Assembly: GCA_040391785.1 (NCBI GenBank)
Contig: JBEBXH010000018.1
Coordinates: 1-64,000, forward strand
Direction of reading: 5' to 3'
DNA: 64,000 bases
Origin: UBA5239 sp040391785
Lineage (GTDB): Bacteria; Verrucomicrobiota; Lentisphaeria; Victivallales; Victivallaceae
In this document: piece by piece, positions 1-7,432 of the stretch
Numbering within the stretch: position 1 is the first letter of the stretch
How the letters are laid out: the number at the start of each line of letters is the position of its first letter
Translations under genes and position numbers: made by a program
The notes under the pieces: model-generated
Seen by the model: the letters and a program-made list of their open reading frames with translations, nothing else
What the model was told of the DNA's origin: nothing
The model's database searches: none

Positions 1-2
1 AT

Positions 3-119
3 GGCGAAACCTCCCTGCCGGGTCTTTACCTGGCGGGCGAAGGCGCCGGAGCCGCGGGCGGCATCATGTCCGCCGCCGCCGATGGATTGAAAGTAGCGGG
101 GGAAATAATTGACAGTTGA
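3..119 (+). CDS. FAD-dependent oxidoreductase, C-terminal fragment
   Basis: The window opens inside a gene. Frame 3 reads 38 codons, beginning GETSLPGLYLAGEGAGAAGG, to a TGA at 117-119. The LYLAGEGAGAAGGIMSAAADGLKVA pattern (here split by the length limit: LYLAGEGAGAAGG then IMSAAADGLKVA) is the C-terminal FAD-binding signature of the uncharacterised NAD(FAD)-utilising dehydrogenase family (COG2509 type), where this glycine-rich loop and following helix contact the flavin. Only the last 38 residues are present because of the window edge. The stop codon lies inside a heptamer tandem repeat that starts at 109, so the last residues (DS) are repeat-encoded. The family is clear; the substrate is not known. 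Confidence 0.75.
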   Translation, partial: GETSLPGLYLAGEGAGAAGGIMSAAADGLKVAGEIIDS

Positions 120-136
120 TAGTTGACAGTTGATAG
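109..136. repeat. Heptamer tandem repeat (TTGAYAG x4)
   Basis: Four head-to-tail 7-nt units alternating TTGACAG and TTGATAG. The tract starts within the last codons of the preceding gene and supplies its stop codon. From here to 285 no gene is seen; the stretch also holds a 9-nt repeat at 246-272. Confidence 0.85.
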
Positions 137-245
137 TTAAAAAGAAAAAGAACTCGCTACCGGCCGAGTCCCGCCGTAGTGTAACGAAGGCGGAAGGGCG
201 GAAAATGAACGGGACGCATGCGACCAGCGGGTTTTTATGCCCATA

Positions 246-272
246 TGTCACATACGTCCCATTTGTCCCATA
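246..272. repeat. 9-nt tandem repeat (YGTCCCATN x3)
   Basis: Three 9-nt units (TGTCACATA, CGTCCCATT, TGTCCCATA) lie 13 nt beyond the stop codon of the minus-strand SH3b gene. Unit length and the GTCC core match a second tract at 56529-56555 downstream of miaA. Confidence 0.75.
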
Positions 273-285
273 AAAGGAACTTGAG

Positions 286-1107
286 TTATTTGGCCTTGAC
301 GCTTTCGACCTCGATCACCGGGATTTTCCAGTCGCCGCTGACGAAATACCGGGTACCGGTCAGGGTCACTTCCTTGCCCTCGAAATTACCCATCCGGGCT
401 TTTTTGCCGATCAGATAATACTTGGCGGTGGTGTCCGTAAAGCTCGCGCAGAGCGCGTGGGTGATTTCGGTTTCCCCGGGGGCCACCGGCTGCAGCACGC
501 CGGAAACAGAAACCTTTTTGGCCGAGCCGGCCACATAGGGCAGTTCGCGTTTGGCGGTGGATTTGGGGGTGTCGTCGGTTTTGCCGGGTTTGGTTTTGCC
601 GTCGTCCTCGCTGGAGGCGACCTGATTGCCGGGGATCTTGGCGTAATCGGCATTGGATACCGTGATATATTCCTTGCTGACCCAGGCGGTCATGCCGGGG
701 AGCGGAGCGATTTTCACCCAGAGCTTGCGGCTGCTGTCGATCACTTTGACTTCCTGCCCGGCCTTGGCCTGCATGTAGGACTGGTGTTCGACGCCGGGGC
801 CGCTGCGGAGCGAAGCGGTTTTGGTGATTTTGCCGTCGGCCACGGAATCGGCCGCTACCCACACGGCGGCGTTGTCGGGAAGCGCGATTTCGTACCAGCT
901 GCCCTGACTTTTGATGATATTCACCTGGTCTCCGGTCTGGTAAGAGCCCACGCTGGTGTATTTCTGTCCGGGCTTGACCCGGATATTGAGCTTGTTCGCC
1001 TGAACCTTGCCGGTAAATGTTTTGTTTTCGGCTTCCTGGGCCAGGAGGCCCGACGCGATGCCGCCCGTCAGCAGCACGGCCATAATCATTTTCATGCTCT
1101 TCTTCAT
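286..1107 (-). CDS. Secreted protein with two SH3b domains
   Basis: 273 aa. An N-terminal signal peptide (MKKSMKMIMAVLLTGGIASGLLAQ) is followed by two bacterial SH3 repeats: about residues 30-90, with the NIRVKPGQKYTSVGSYQTGD core, and about 93-155, with LRSGPGVEHQSYMQAKAGQEV. A Lys/Thr/Pro-rich linker (about 165-190) leads to a C-terminal beta-rich, OB-like domain. SH3b domains usually bind peptidoglycan peptides, so a periplasmic wall-associated role is likely; no catalytic domain is present. The start has a good AAGGAG ribosome site. It is divergent from the M48 lipoprotein gene. Confidence 0.8.
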   Translation of the reverse strand: MKKSMKMIMAVLLTGGIASGLLAQEAENKTFTGKVQANKLNIRVKPGQKYTSVGSYQTGDQVNIIKSQGSWYEIALPDNAAVWVAADSVADGKITKTASLRSGPGVEHQSYMQAKAGQEVKVIDSSRKLWVKIAPLPGMTAWVSKEYITVSNADYAKIPGNQVASSEDDGKTKPGKTDDTPKSTAKRELPYVAGSAKKVSVSGVLQPVAPGETEITHALCASFTDTTAKYYLIGKKARMGNFEGKEVTLTGTRYFVSGDWKIPVIEVESVKAK

Positions 1108-1228
1108 AAATTTCTCCTTACTACAGAATACCGCCTTGTTTTTATCTTATTATGTAATATGATTCAAATTGGCGGAATTTAAAGTCAAGTCCGTGATAAA
1201 ATTCACTTTTTTTAATCGGAAATGTACT

Positions 1229-1256
1229 TTGTCATTAGTCTATTGCAGTATATATT
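1229..1256 (+). promoter_or_regulatory. Sigma-70-like promoter for M48 lipoprotein gene
   Basis: -35 TTGTCA (1229-1234), 16-nt spacer, -10 TATATT (1251-1256). It lies 25 nt upstream of the ATG chosen at 1281, and the alternative ATG at 1257 would fall on the transcription start region. Confidence 0.6.
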
Positions 1257-1280
1257 ATGAAAAATGTCCAGGGAGGCAAT

Positions 1281-2114
1281 ATGAAATCGTTTTTACATCT
1301 TCTCGTAATACTGGTGCTCGTGATCATCGCCGTGGGGTGCCAGACCGTGCCGTACAGCAACCGTTCGCAGTTCCTGACCACCTCGGAGTCCGAAGAAGCC
1401 ACGATGGGGCTGGAAGCCTGGGACGAAGTCCTGAAAACCGAAAAAGTCAGCAGTGACGCATTTTTGAACGCCGCGCTGAAACGGGTCGGCCCCGCCATCG
1501 CGGCCGTGTCCGACCGCAGTGATTTCAGCTGGGAATTCAAAGTTTTCGAATCCAACACCGCCAACGCCTACTGCCTGCCGGGCGGCAAAGTCGGCGTTTA
1601 CACTGCTCTGTATCAATACACAGCCAATGATGCCGAGCTGGCCGCGGTGGTCGGCCATGAAGTGGCGCACGCCATCTGCCGTCACGGTGGCGAACGCGTT
1701 TCGCAGGGCACCTTACAGAACCTCGGGGCCACAGTGCTGAACCAGATGACCAGTTCGGAAACCGCTATGGCGATTTACGGCGTGACCACCAACCTGGCCG
1801 CCATCCTGCCGTACAGCCGCAAGCACGAGTCGGAAGCCGATTACGTAGGGTTGATCCTGATGGCCAAGGCCGGTTATGATCCGCAACAGGCGATCGCATT
1901 CTGGAAGAAGTTCGGCAATCTGAGCAGCAGCAAACTCGAAGAATATTTCTCGACCCATCCGAGCGGTACCACCCGCATCCAGGGGCTTCAGGATAAGATG
2001 AATGAAGCTCTCTCCTACTATGAAAAGAGCGTCAAAAAGGGTGTGGGTACGACTTATTCAAAAGAAGAGCTGAAAGCAGCCTTCGCCACCTACGCGGAAG
2101 CAAAGGCTCAGTAG
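1281..2114 (+). CDS. M48 family metallopeptidase lipoprotein
   Basis: 277 aa. A lipoprotein signal ends in a lipobox (IIAVGC), so the mature protein is lipid-anchored at Cys20 or so. The zinc site HEVAH (within VVGHEVAHAICRHGGE) and the downstream ESEADYVGL glutamate are the hallmarks of M48 (HtpX/Oma1/BepA-like) peptidases. The domain arrangement fits the periplasmic BepA/LoiP group, which degrades or helps assemble outer-membrane proteins. ATG 1281 is chosen over 1257 because GGGAGG lies just upstream and 1257 overlaps the -10 box. The gene ends at a bidirectional terminator. Confidence 0.9.
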   Translation: MKSFLHLLVILVLVIIAVGCQTVPYSNRSQFLTTSESEEATMGLEAWDEVLKTEKVSSDAFLNAALKRVGPAIAAVSDRSDFSWEFKVFESNTANAYCLPGGKVGVYTALYQYTANDAELAAVVGHEVAHAICRHGGERVSQGTLQNLGATVLNQMTSSETAMAIYGVTTNLAAILPYSRKHESEADYVGLILMAKAGYDPQQAIAFWKKFGNLSSSKLEEYFSTHPSGTTRIQGLQDKMNEALSYYEKSVKKGVGTTYSKEELKAAFATYAEAKAQ

Positions 2115-2122
2115 TAAAAGAT

Positions 2123-2150
2123 ATGCGAGGAACGCGCAGGCTCCTCGCAT
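2123..2150. terminator. Bidirectional intrinsic terminator
   Basis: Perfect 9-bp stem (ATGCGAGGA / TCCTCGCAT) with a 10-nt loop, followed by TTATA on the plus strand and by TCTTTT on the minus strand. It separates the convergent M48 and Gfo genes. Confidence 0.8.
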
Positions 2151-2162
2151 TTATACTGTGGT

Positions 2163-3203
2163 TCAACCGATATTGATCGGCTTGCCGGTGGCGGCGCTTT
2201 CGTAGATGGTGTCGAGGAGACGCATCACGGTCAGGCCCTGTTCGCCGGGGGCGGGGGTGGGCTGGTCGTTGACGATCGCTTCGAGCAGCGAATACTGGGC
2301 GTTGTGACATTCGGGGACCGGCGGATGCAGTTTGGAATCGTACTGGCAGCCGGCGATTTCCCGGTAGAGCTCGACTTCGAACTCGTAGGTGCCGTTGACG
2401 TTGTACTGATGCAGGCCGCCTTTGTCGCCGAGCAGACGGGTTTCCATCAGCTCGTTTTCTTTGATATTGCCTGCCCAGGAAGCTTCGAGCTCCAGTGTGG
2501 CGCCGTTTTTGAATTTGATCATGGCGGCGGCGAAATCTTCCACGTCGTAGGTCTTGCCCTGTTTGGCGGCAATGGCGGAGGCGATCGGATTGTAAGTGCT
2601 GCCGATGACCCATTCAGGCTCCGGATAATTCATCAGCCACAACGCGAGGTCGAGACGGTGCACGCCGAGGTCGATCAGCGGGCCGCCGCCGGCCAGGGCC
2701 TTGGTGCCGAACCAGCCGCCGAACCCCGGCATGCCGCGACGGCGCTGCCACACGGTACGGCCGAAATAGATGTTGCCGAGTTCACCGGCTTCGATCAGCT
2801 TTTTCATGGCGAAGCTCTGAGGACGGAAACGGAAACTGAAGTTGATCATCAACCGGCGGTCGCATTTTTTGGATGCGGCGAGCATCTCTTCGGCCTCGGC
2901 GGCGTTCATGGCCATCGGTTTTTCGCAGAGGACGTGGCAACCGGCTTCGAGCGCGGCAATGGTCAGGTCCTTATGGAACTTATTGGGGGTAACCACCGAT
3001 ACGATATCGAGTTTCTCCTCGGCCAGCATCCTGGCGGCGTCGGTATAGGTGGAGGGAATGTTGTATTTCTCGGCCACGGTGGCAAGGCGCGCTTCGTCCA
3101 TGTCGGCGACGGCGACGACTTCACCCGCGGGATGGCTCTGGTAGCCCTCGATATGGGATTTACCCATACCGAGGCCGATAATGCCGATGCGGAATTTTTT
3201 CAT
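2163..3203 (-). CDS. Gfo/Idh/MocA family oxidoreductase
   Basis: 346 aa. The N-terminal Rossmann fold starts IGIIGLGMGKSHIEGY (GxGxxG-type NAD(P) site), followed by CEKPMAMN with the conserved lysine (E-K-P motif) near residue 95 and a C-terminal alpha/beta substrate domain with DLGVHRLDLALWL. These enzymes oxidise or reduce sugars, inositols or glycosides. The gene begins 2 nt after the stop of the upstream ThuA-like gene, so the two are co-transcribed. ThuA plus Gfo is a common pair in disaccharide 3-keto metabolism; the actual substrate here is unknown. Confidence 0.9.
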   Translation of the reverse strand: MKKFRIGIIGLGMGKSHIEGYQSHPAGEVVAVADMDEARLATVAEKYNIPSTYTDAARMLAEEKLDIVSVVTPNKFHKDLTIAALEAGCHVLCEKPMAMNAAEAEEMLAASKKCDRRLMINFSFRFRPQSFAMKKLIEAGELGNIYFGRTVWQRRRGMPGFGGWFGTKALAGGGPLIDLGVHRLDLALWLMNYPEPEWVIGSTYNPIASAIAAKQGKTYDVEDFAAAMIKFKNGATLELEASWAGNIKENELMETRLLGDKGGLHQYNVNGTYEFEVELYREIAGCQYDSKLHPPVPECHNAQYSLLEAIVNDQPTPAPGEQGLTVMRLLDTIYESAATGKPINIG

Positions 3204-3205
3204 AT

Positions 3206-3967
3206 TCAGCCTTCTTTGGTCGGATCGACGGAGTAGACGGTTTCCGGTGCGGGGGAGTTCGGGCAGGTGATTTCGAGGTATTCGGCCGGAGCCGCCCAGC
3301 GGACCGCGTTGTTAATGATCGTAACGACTTCCGGCTGATCGAAAATCGGGAACGTTTCGTGGCCGGGGGCGAAGTAGAAAACCTTGCCGTGACCGCGCTC
3401 AAACGTCACGCCGGAGCGGAATACATTGCCGCCCTCGTACCAGGACATGAAAATGATTTTGCCGTCCTGCGGAATATCGAAGCGCTCACCATACATTTCG
3501 GTATGCGGAATCACGAAGCTGGCGGGAATCCCTTTGGCGATGGGATGGCCCGGTTCGATGGTCCAGATGCGTTCTTTTTCGCCGACTTCGCGCCAGAGCA
3601 GCGAACAGGTGGTGCCGAGCATGCGCTTGAAAATCTTGGAGAAGTGGCCGGAGTGCAGAACAATCAGTCCCATGCCGGAGAGGATGCGTTTCTGAATCTT
3701 GTCGACCAGGGCGTCGCAGACTTCGCCGTGGGCGATGTGACCCCACCAGATCAGGACGTCGGTGCTGTTCAGAACTTCGTCGGTCAGGCCATGTTCGGGC
3801 TCGTCGAGGGTGGCGCAGCGGACGTTGATATCGTCGGCTTTCAGGTGGCCGGCGATGGCCTGGTGAATGCCCTGCGGATAGGCTTTGCGGACGAGGTCGC
3901 CGGAGCGTCCTTCGTGTTTTTCGTGACGAAACTCATTCCATACGGTGACGTTAATTTTTTTGCTCAT
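3206..3967 (-). CDS. ThuA-like (trehalose utilisation) domain protein
   Basis: 253 aa covering one ThuA domain, a class I glutamine amidotransferase-like fold. Visible features are VWNEFRHEKH near the N-terminus, DVLIWWGHIAHGEV, GMGLIVLHSGHFSKIF and the C-terminal HGKVFYFAPGHETFPIF, which is the conserved ThuA 'GH..fp' region. ThuA proteins act in keto-disaccharide metabolism and usually accompany Gfo/Idh/MocA oxidoreductases, as here (2-nt gap to the next gene). GGAG precedes the ATG. Upstream lies a pair of direct repeats (4043-4072) that may bind an AraC-type activator. Confidence 0.88.
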   Translation of the reverse strand: MSKKINVTVWNEFRHEKHEGRSGDLVRKAYPQGIHQAIAGHLKADDINVRCATLDEPEHGLTDEVLNSTDVLIWWGHIAHGEVCDALVDKIQKRILSGMGLIVLHSGHFSKIFKRMLGTTCSLLWREVGEKERIWTIEPGHPIAKGIPASFVIPHTEMYGERFDIPQDGKIIFMSWYEGGNVFRSGVTFERGHGKVFYFAPGHETFPIFDQPEVVTIINNAVRWAAPAEYLEITCPNSPAPETVYSVDPTKEG

Positions 3968-4042
3968 AAAAACAATCTCCTGCGTTTGATTGTGATATTA
4001 AGATACTGCCAACTGCAATCAAATCAATACCCATTGAATATG

Positions 4043-4072
4043 CAAAATGTGATATCTATAATCAAAATGTGA
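4043..4072. promoter_or_regulatory. Paired direct repeat, possible AraC-type operator
   Basis: CAAAATGTGA occurs at 4043-4052 and 4063-4072, exactly 20 nt apart (two helical turns), about 80 nt upstream of the ThuA-like start. Same-face direct repeats are the usual target form of AraC-family dimers; the assignment is inference. Confidence 0.4.
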
Positions 4073-4382
4073 CACCTCTTCGAATTGGACGGCGGCGGCG
4101 GTCAAGCCTTTATCCGAATTGGCGCCGTTCATCCTGAGCATTGAACAGGCTCCGAAAGTCATCCTTGGGAAAATGCAGAAAGCACAGCTTCGCGCCTGGA
4201 ACGCGGATGGGAAAACAGCCGTCGTCATTACCGGGATCGGCCCCGGCGAATGTATTGCCGAATTCACGGTCCCCGGCAAAGACAATCTGAAATCACGCTA
4301 TGGAATGACCGAAAACCTCGGCGGCGGCAAATACCGCTTCAAAGGCGAAAACATCTCCTCCGATATCCTGTTCAGTGAATGA
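4062..4382 (+). pseudogene. Probable 3' fragment of a broken gene
   Basis: An open frame without ATG runs from the stop at 4059-4061 to TGA 4380-4382. The stretch from about 4086 (TAAAVKPLSELAPFILSIEQ, then APKVILGKMQKAQLRAWNAD) reads as good coding sequence and ends ...GGGKYRFKGENISSDILFSE. The only start is a TTG at 4119 with no ribosome site, so this is more likely the C-terminal beta-sandwich end of a truncated protein than an intact 87-aa gene. The style (ADGKTAVVITGIGPGE) resembles C-terminal domains of glycosidases but I do not recognise the family. It sits directly before the phage-like module, suggesting a rearrangement junction. Confidence 0.5.
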
Positions 4383-4392
4383 CTTTTCCACT

Positions 4393-4424
4393 GGCAGGGT
4401 GCTCTCTCCGCAGAGCGCCCTGCC
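4393..4424. other. Long hairpin upstream of the portal gene
   Basis: Stem GGCAGGGTGCTCT / AGAGCGCCCTGCC with one T:G wobble and a 6-nt loop CTCCGC. Neither side has a T-run, so it is not a classical terminator; it may stop read-through from the fragment or mark the module boundary. Confidence 0.6.
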
Positions 4425-4501
4425 AACTGAATCCTCTCTATTTCGAGGCGGAAGTTGACCATTTCTCCCAATGGTAAAAACAACCAGAAGGTAGAAATAT
4501 C

Positions 4502-5890
4502 ATGAGTGATTACAGTTATCTGTGGAAAAGAGAAAACCCCTTTTATTCGCTGCACAAAGAAGTCTGGGAACGCTCCCGCGCCGCCTACTCCGGCGGTACC
4601 GACTACATCGATCAGGCCCTGATCAAACACATCTCCGAAGTGGACCTGGAATTCGCCGAGCGCCGCAGCCGCGCCTATTATTTCAACTACCCGCGCAAAA
4701 TCGCGCGTCTGATCACCCAGTATGTGTTGTCCGAGGAACCCCGCCGCCGCGACGTCGCTCCGGAGCTGGAGGAGGATTTCTCGCGCAGCGGCCTGCGCAC
4801 CAACGAAGTCATGCGCCAGTTTTCAACCATGCTCAATGTGTATGGCACGGCGTGGCTCCTGGTGGACATGCCGGAGTTCTCCGGCGAACTCGATCCCGAG
4901 CGCCAGCGGCGCGAGCGCATCAGACCCTACGCGCTCACCCTCTCCCCGCTGGCCGTCGTCGATTGGAGTTATGGTGAGGACGGAGCGCTGGACTGGGCGG
5001 TGGTGGCTGAACACGGTACTCATGGTCCCAACCCCTTCCTTCCTCCCGTACGGTTCAGCCGCCGCCGCCTCTGGACCAGAAATGAGTGGTACCTTTTCGA
5101 ACGCGAAAACAACACCGGCACGATTCACCTGAAAAACAGCGCCGTTCACGGCCTCGGCCGCGTGCCGCTGATCCGCGGCATCGAATCCGATGGTTACGGC
5201 ATGGACGCCAGCCACTGGTTCGAGGACGCGGTACGCATTTCCGACGCCATTTTGAACAACGAATCCGAGGCGCAGATGAACGCCGTCAAACAGATGTTCG
5301 GCGTGCTCGTCATCTCCGAAGGTTTCGCCCGCAGCGCCCGCAGCAATACCCCGGAACAGGGCGAAGGCAGTCCCAAATTCAGCCACGTACTCGCCCGCTC
5401 CGCCGCCATCTGGGAGAGCAACGAGGAAAAAGGCATCAGCCGCTACATTTCCCCCTCCGGCATCGAGACGCAGGCCATCCGCTCCGAAAATCTCCACCTG
5501 AAAAAAGAACTTTTCGACGTCATCGGCCTCGCCGTACAAAAGGAAAGCGCCACCGAGCAGACCGCCGAATCCAAAGCCTGGGATTACCAGAACGTCAAGC
5601 AGTTCCTCGTCACCCGCGCCGATATCCTCGAACAGACCGAGCTGCTCGCCTGGGAGCTGATGCACAGCTGGGACCGCAGCGTGGAAATCCCCGAGGTCGT
5701 TTACAACCGCGATTTCGCCGTGACCGACCTGAAAAATTCCGTCGAGGCCCTGATCGGCATCGAGCAGCTTCACCAGAGTACCGAGTTCAAAAAGGAAATC
5801 GCCCGCACGGCCGTCGTCCTGCTGGAAAAGATCAACAAGATCACTCCCGCCGTCCGCCGCCGCATCCTGGAGGAAATTGAAAATGCTTGA
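4502..5890 (+). CDS. Phage portal-like protein
   Basis: 462 aa. The sequence has the composition and pattern of phage portal proteins of the SPP1 gp6/DUF4055-like type: an N-terminal helical part (KRENPFYSLHKEVWERSR), a central beta-rich wing, then LHLKKELFDVIGLAVQKESA...TAESKAWDYQNVKQF and a long helical C-terminus. Portals form the dodecameric DNA channel at a capsid vertex and dock the terminase. It is followed, with overlapping genes, by a small protein and a large terminase, which supports the call. AGAAGG lies before the ATG. No capsid, protease or tail gene follows. A DUF4055-like protein of unknown role cannot be excluded. Confidence 0.72.
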   Translation: MSDYSYLWKRENPFYSLHKEVWERSRAAYSGGTDYIDQALIKHISEVDLEFAERRSRAYYFNYPRKIARLITQYVLSEEPRRRDVAPELEEDFSRSGLRTNEVMRQFSTMLNVYGTAWLLVDMPEFSGELDPERQRRERIRPYALTLSPLAVVDWSYGEDGALDWAVVAEHGTHGPNPFLPPVRFSRRRLWTRNEWYLFERENNTGTIHLKNSAVHGLGRVPLIRGIESDGYGMDASHWFEDAVRISDAILNNESEAQMNAVKQMFGVLVISEGFARSARSNTPEQGEGSPKFSHVLARSAAIWESNEEKGISRYISPSGIETQAIRSENLHLKKELFDVIGLAVQKESATEQTAESKAWDYQNVKQFLVTRADILEQTELLAWELMHSWDRSVEIPEVVYNRDFAVTDLKNSVEALIGIEQLHQSTEFKKEIARTAVVLLEKINKITPAVRRRILEEIENA

Positions 5891-6176
5891 CGATAAATTC
5901 ATCGAAAAAGTCACCATCCGGATACCCGACTCCACCCTCGACGGTGTGATGACGTATCAGGAATACGCCGGCCACGCCATAGTTATGGATAACACCACCA
6001 CCCAGGTCGAGCCGAAGTCCAAAGTCAGCCTGCACCGCACCTTTCTGGTCAGGACCAGATGCGAACCCATCCCCGGCGCCGTCATCGTCTACCGCGGCAG
6101 GGCGCACCACCTGAAAACCGTCCGGAGTTGCCGGATGCTCACCGGGCAGCTGGAATGCTACCGATGCACAAGTTGA
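5883..6176 (+). CDS. Small phage-like protein between portal and terminase
   Basis: 97 aa starting at ATG 5883, 8 bp inside the portal gene, with GGAGGA at about 5869. It is beta-rich, and its last third (VIVYRGRAHHLKTVRSCRML) has the shape seen in small head-completion or connector proteins of phages, which often contain an 'Ivy rGr.y.v' strand pair. I cannot name a family with confidence. It is encoded between portal and TerL in one overlapping three-gene unit, so a role in packaging or connector completion is the natural inference. Confidence 0.55.
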   Translation: MLDDKFIEKVTIRIPDSTLDGVMTYQEYAGHAIVMDNTTTQVEPKSKVSLHRTFLVRTRCEPIPGAVIVYRGRAHHLKTVRSCRMLTGQLECYRCTS

Positions 6177-7432
6177 AACCGGCGTTCGTCAAGACCGCCG
6201 ACCAGCTCCGGGCCATAAAATTAATCAAGAGCCGCGCCGCCAATATCCTGTTATTCGGCGGCTCGCGCTCCGGCAAAACCTTCATCCTGGTTTACGGCAT
6301 CATCTGCCGCGCGTTGCAGTCGCCGGGCAGCCGTCACGTGATCCTGCGCCACCGCTTCAACGCGGTCAAGCAATCCGTCGGCTACGACACGCTACCCAAG
6401 GTCATGCAAATGGCCTTCCCCATGATCCGCTACGAGCTCAACCGCAGCGACTGGTTCATCAAGCTCGCGAATGGCTCCGAAATCTGGCTCGGCGGCCTCG
6501 ACGATCATTTGCGCGTCGATAAAATTCTCGGCAAGGAATATGCCACCGTCTATTTCAACGAATGTTCCGAAATCAGTTATCACGCCGTGACCACCGCCAT
6601 GAGCCGCCTGGCCCAAAAAACCGAGGTACCGAACAAGGCGTTCTTTGACTGCAACCCGAGCGGCAAATCGCACTGGAGCTACCAGCTTTTCGTCCAGAAA
6701 ATCGAGCCGCAGGGTAAAATACCGCTGAAGTTCCCCGCCCGCTACGCCTGCATGCAGATGAATCCGCACGGCAACTCTGCGAACCTGCCCCCCGGCTACA
6801 TCGAGGAAACCCTGAACGGTCTCCCCGAGCGTCAGCGCCAGCGCTTCCTCGAGGGCTCCTGGCTCGATGACGTCGCCGGCGCCCTCTGGCAACGCACCAT
6901 GATCGAGCCGTTCCGCGTGGCAGGTGCGCCGTACCTGAACCGGATCGTGGTCGGGGTGGACCCCGCGGTTACCTCGCGCCCGGATTCCGACGAAACGGGC
7001 ATCGTGGCGGCGGGCATCGGCCCCGACAATCATTATTACGTGCTGGCCGACGCCTCGCTGCACGGCACCCCTGCCGAGTGGGCCCGCGCCGTCGACGCCG
7101 TCTACCGCCGGTTCCACGCCGACCGGGTAATCGCCGAGGTCAACAACGGCGGCGAACTGATCACCGCCAACCTGCGCAACGTCAATCCGTCGCTGAGCTG
7201 CCGCAGCATCACCGCCTCGCGCGGCAAATTCGTCCGTGCCGAGCCCATCGCCGCGCTGTACGAGCTCGGCCGCGTACACCATGTCGGCACCTTTCCCGAG
7301 CTCGAGGACCAGATGTGCAACTACAATCCGCTGATGCCCCGCAGTTCCAGCCCCGACCGCATGGACGCGCTGGTCTGGGCCCTGACCGAACTCTCCGCCA
7401 CTCCCGGCGGCTCCCGCGCTATAATCGCCTGA
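6164..7432 (+). CDS. Phage terminase large subunit (TerL)
   Basis: 422 aa from ATG 6164, which overlaps the preceding gene by 13 bp. The N-terminal ATPase has Walker A GGSRSGKT (residues 32-39) and Walker B-like TVYFNECSE with the catalytic Glu. The C-terminal RNase H-like nuclease has VGVDPAVTS (first Asp near 266), AEVNNGGELI and a final DRMDALVWAL, the three acidic nuclease motifs. TerL pumps and cuts phage DNA at the portal. Both active sites look intact, so this is not a decayed gene. The order portal-X-TerL is reversed compared with most phages (TerS-TerL-portal), and no small terminase is visible. Its 3' end overlaps the convergent fucosidase gene by 14 bp. Confidence 0.92.
   Translation: MHKLKPAFVKTADQLRAIKLIKSRAANILLFGGSRSGKTFILVYGIICRALQSPGSRHVILRHRFNAVKQSVGYDTLPKVMQMAFPMIRYELNRSDWFIKLANGSEIWLGGLDDHLRVDKILGKEYATVYFNECSEISYHAVTTAMSRLAQKTEVPNKAFFDCNPSGKSHWSYQLFVQKIEPQGKIPLKFPARYACMQMNPHGNSANLPPGYIEETLNGLPERQRQRFLEGSWLDDVAGALWQRTMIEPFRVAGAPYLNRIVVGVDPAVTSRPDSDETGIVAAGIGPDNHYYVLADASLHGTPAEWARAVDAVYRRFHADRVIAEVNNGGELITANLRNVNPSLSCRSITASRGKFVRAEPIAALYELGRVHHVGTFPELEDQMCNYNPLMPRSSSPDRMDALVWALTELSATPGGSRAIIA

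Noticed and set aside
457..1182. 241-codon plus-strand Gly/Phe-rich frame
   Set aside because: Shadow of the SH3b gene, which has a signal peptide and two clear domains on the minus strand.
4019..4285. 88-codon minus-strand frame before the phage-like module
   Set aside because: Antisense to the better coding fragment at 4062-4382, no ribosome site and no recognisable content.
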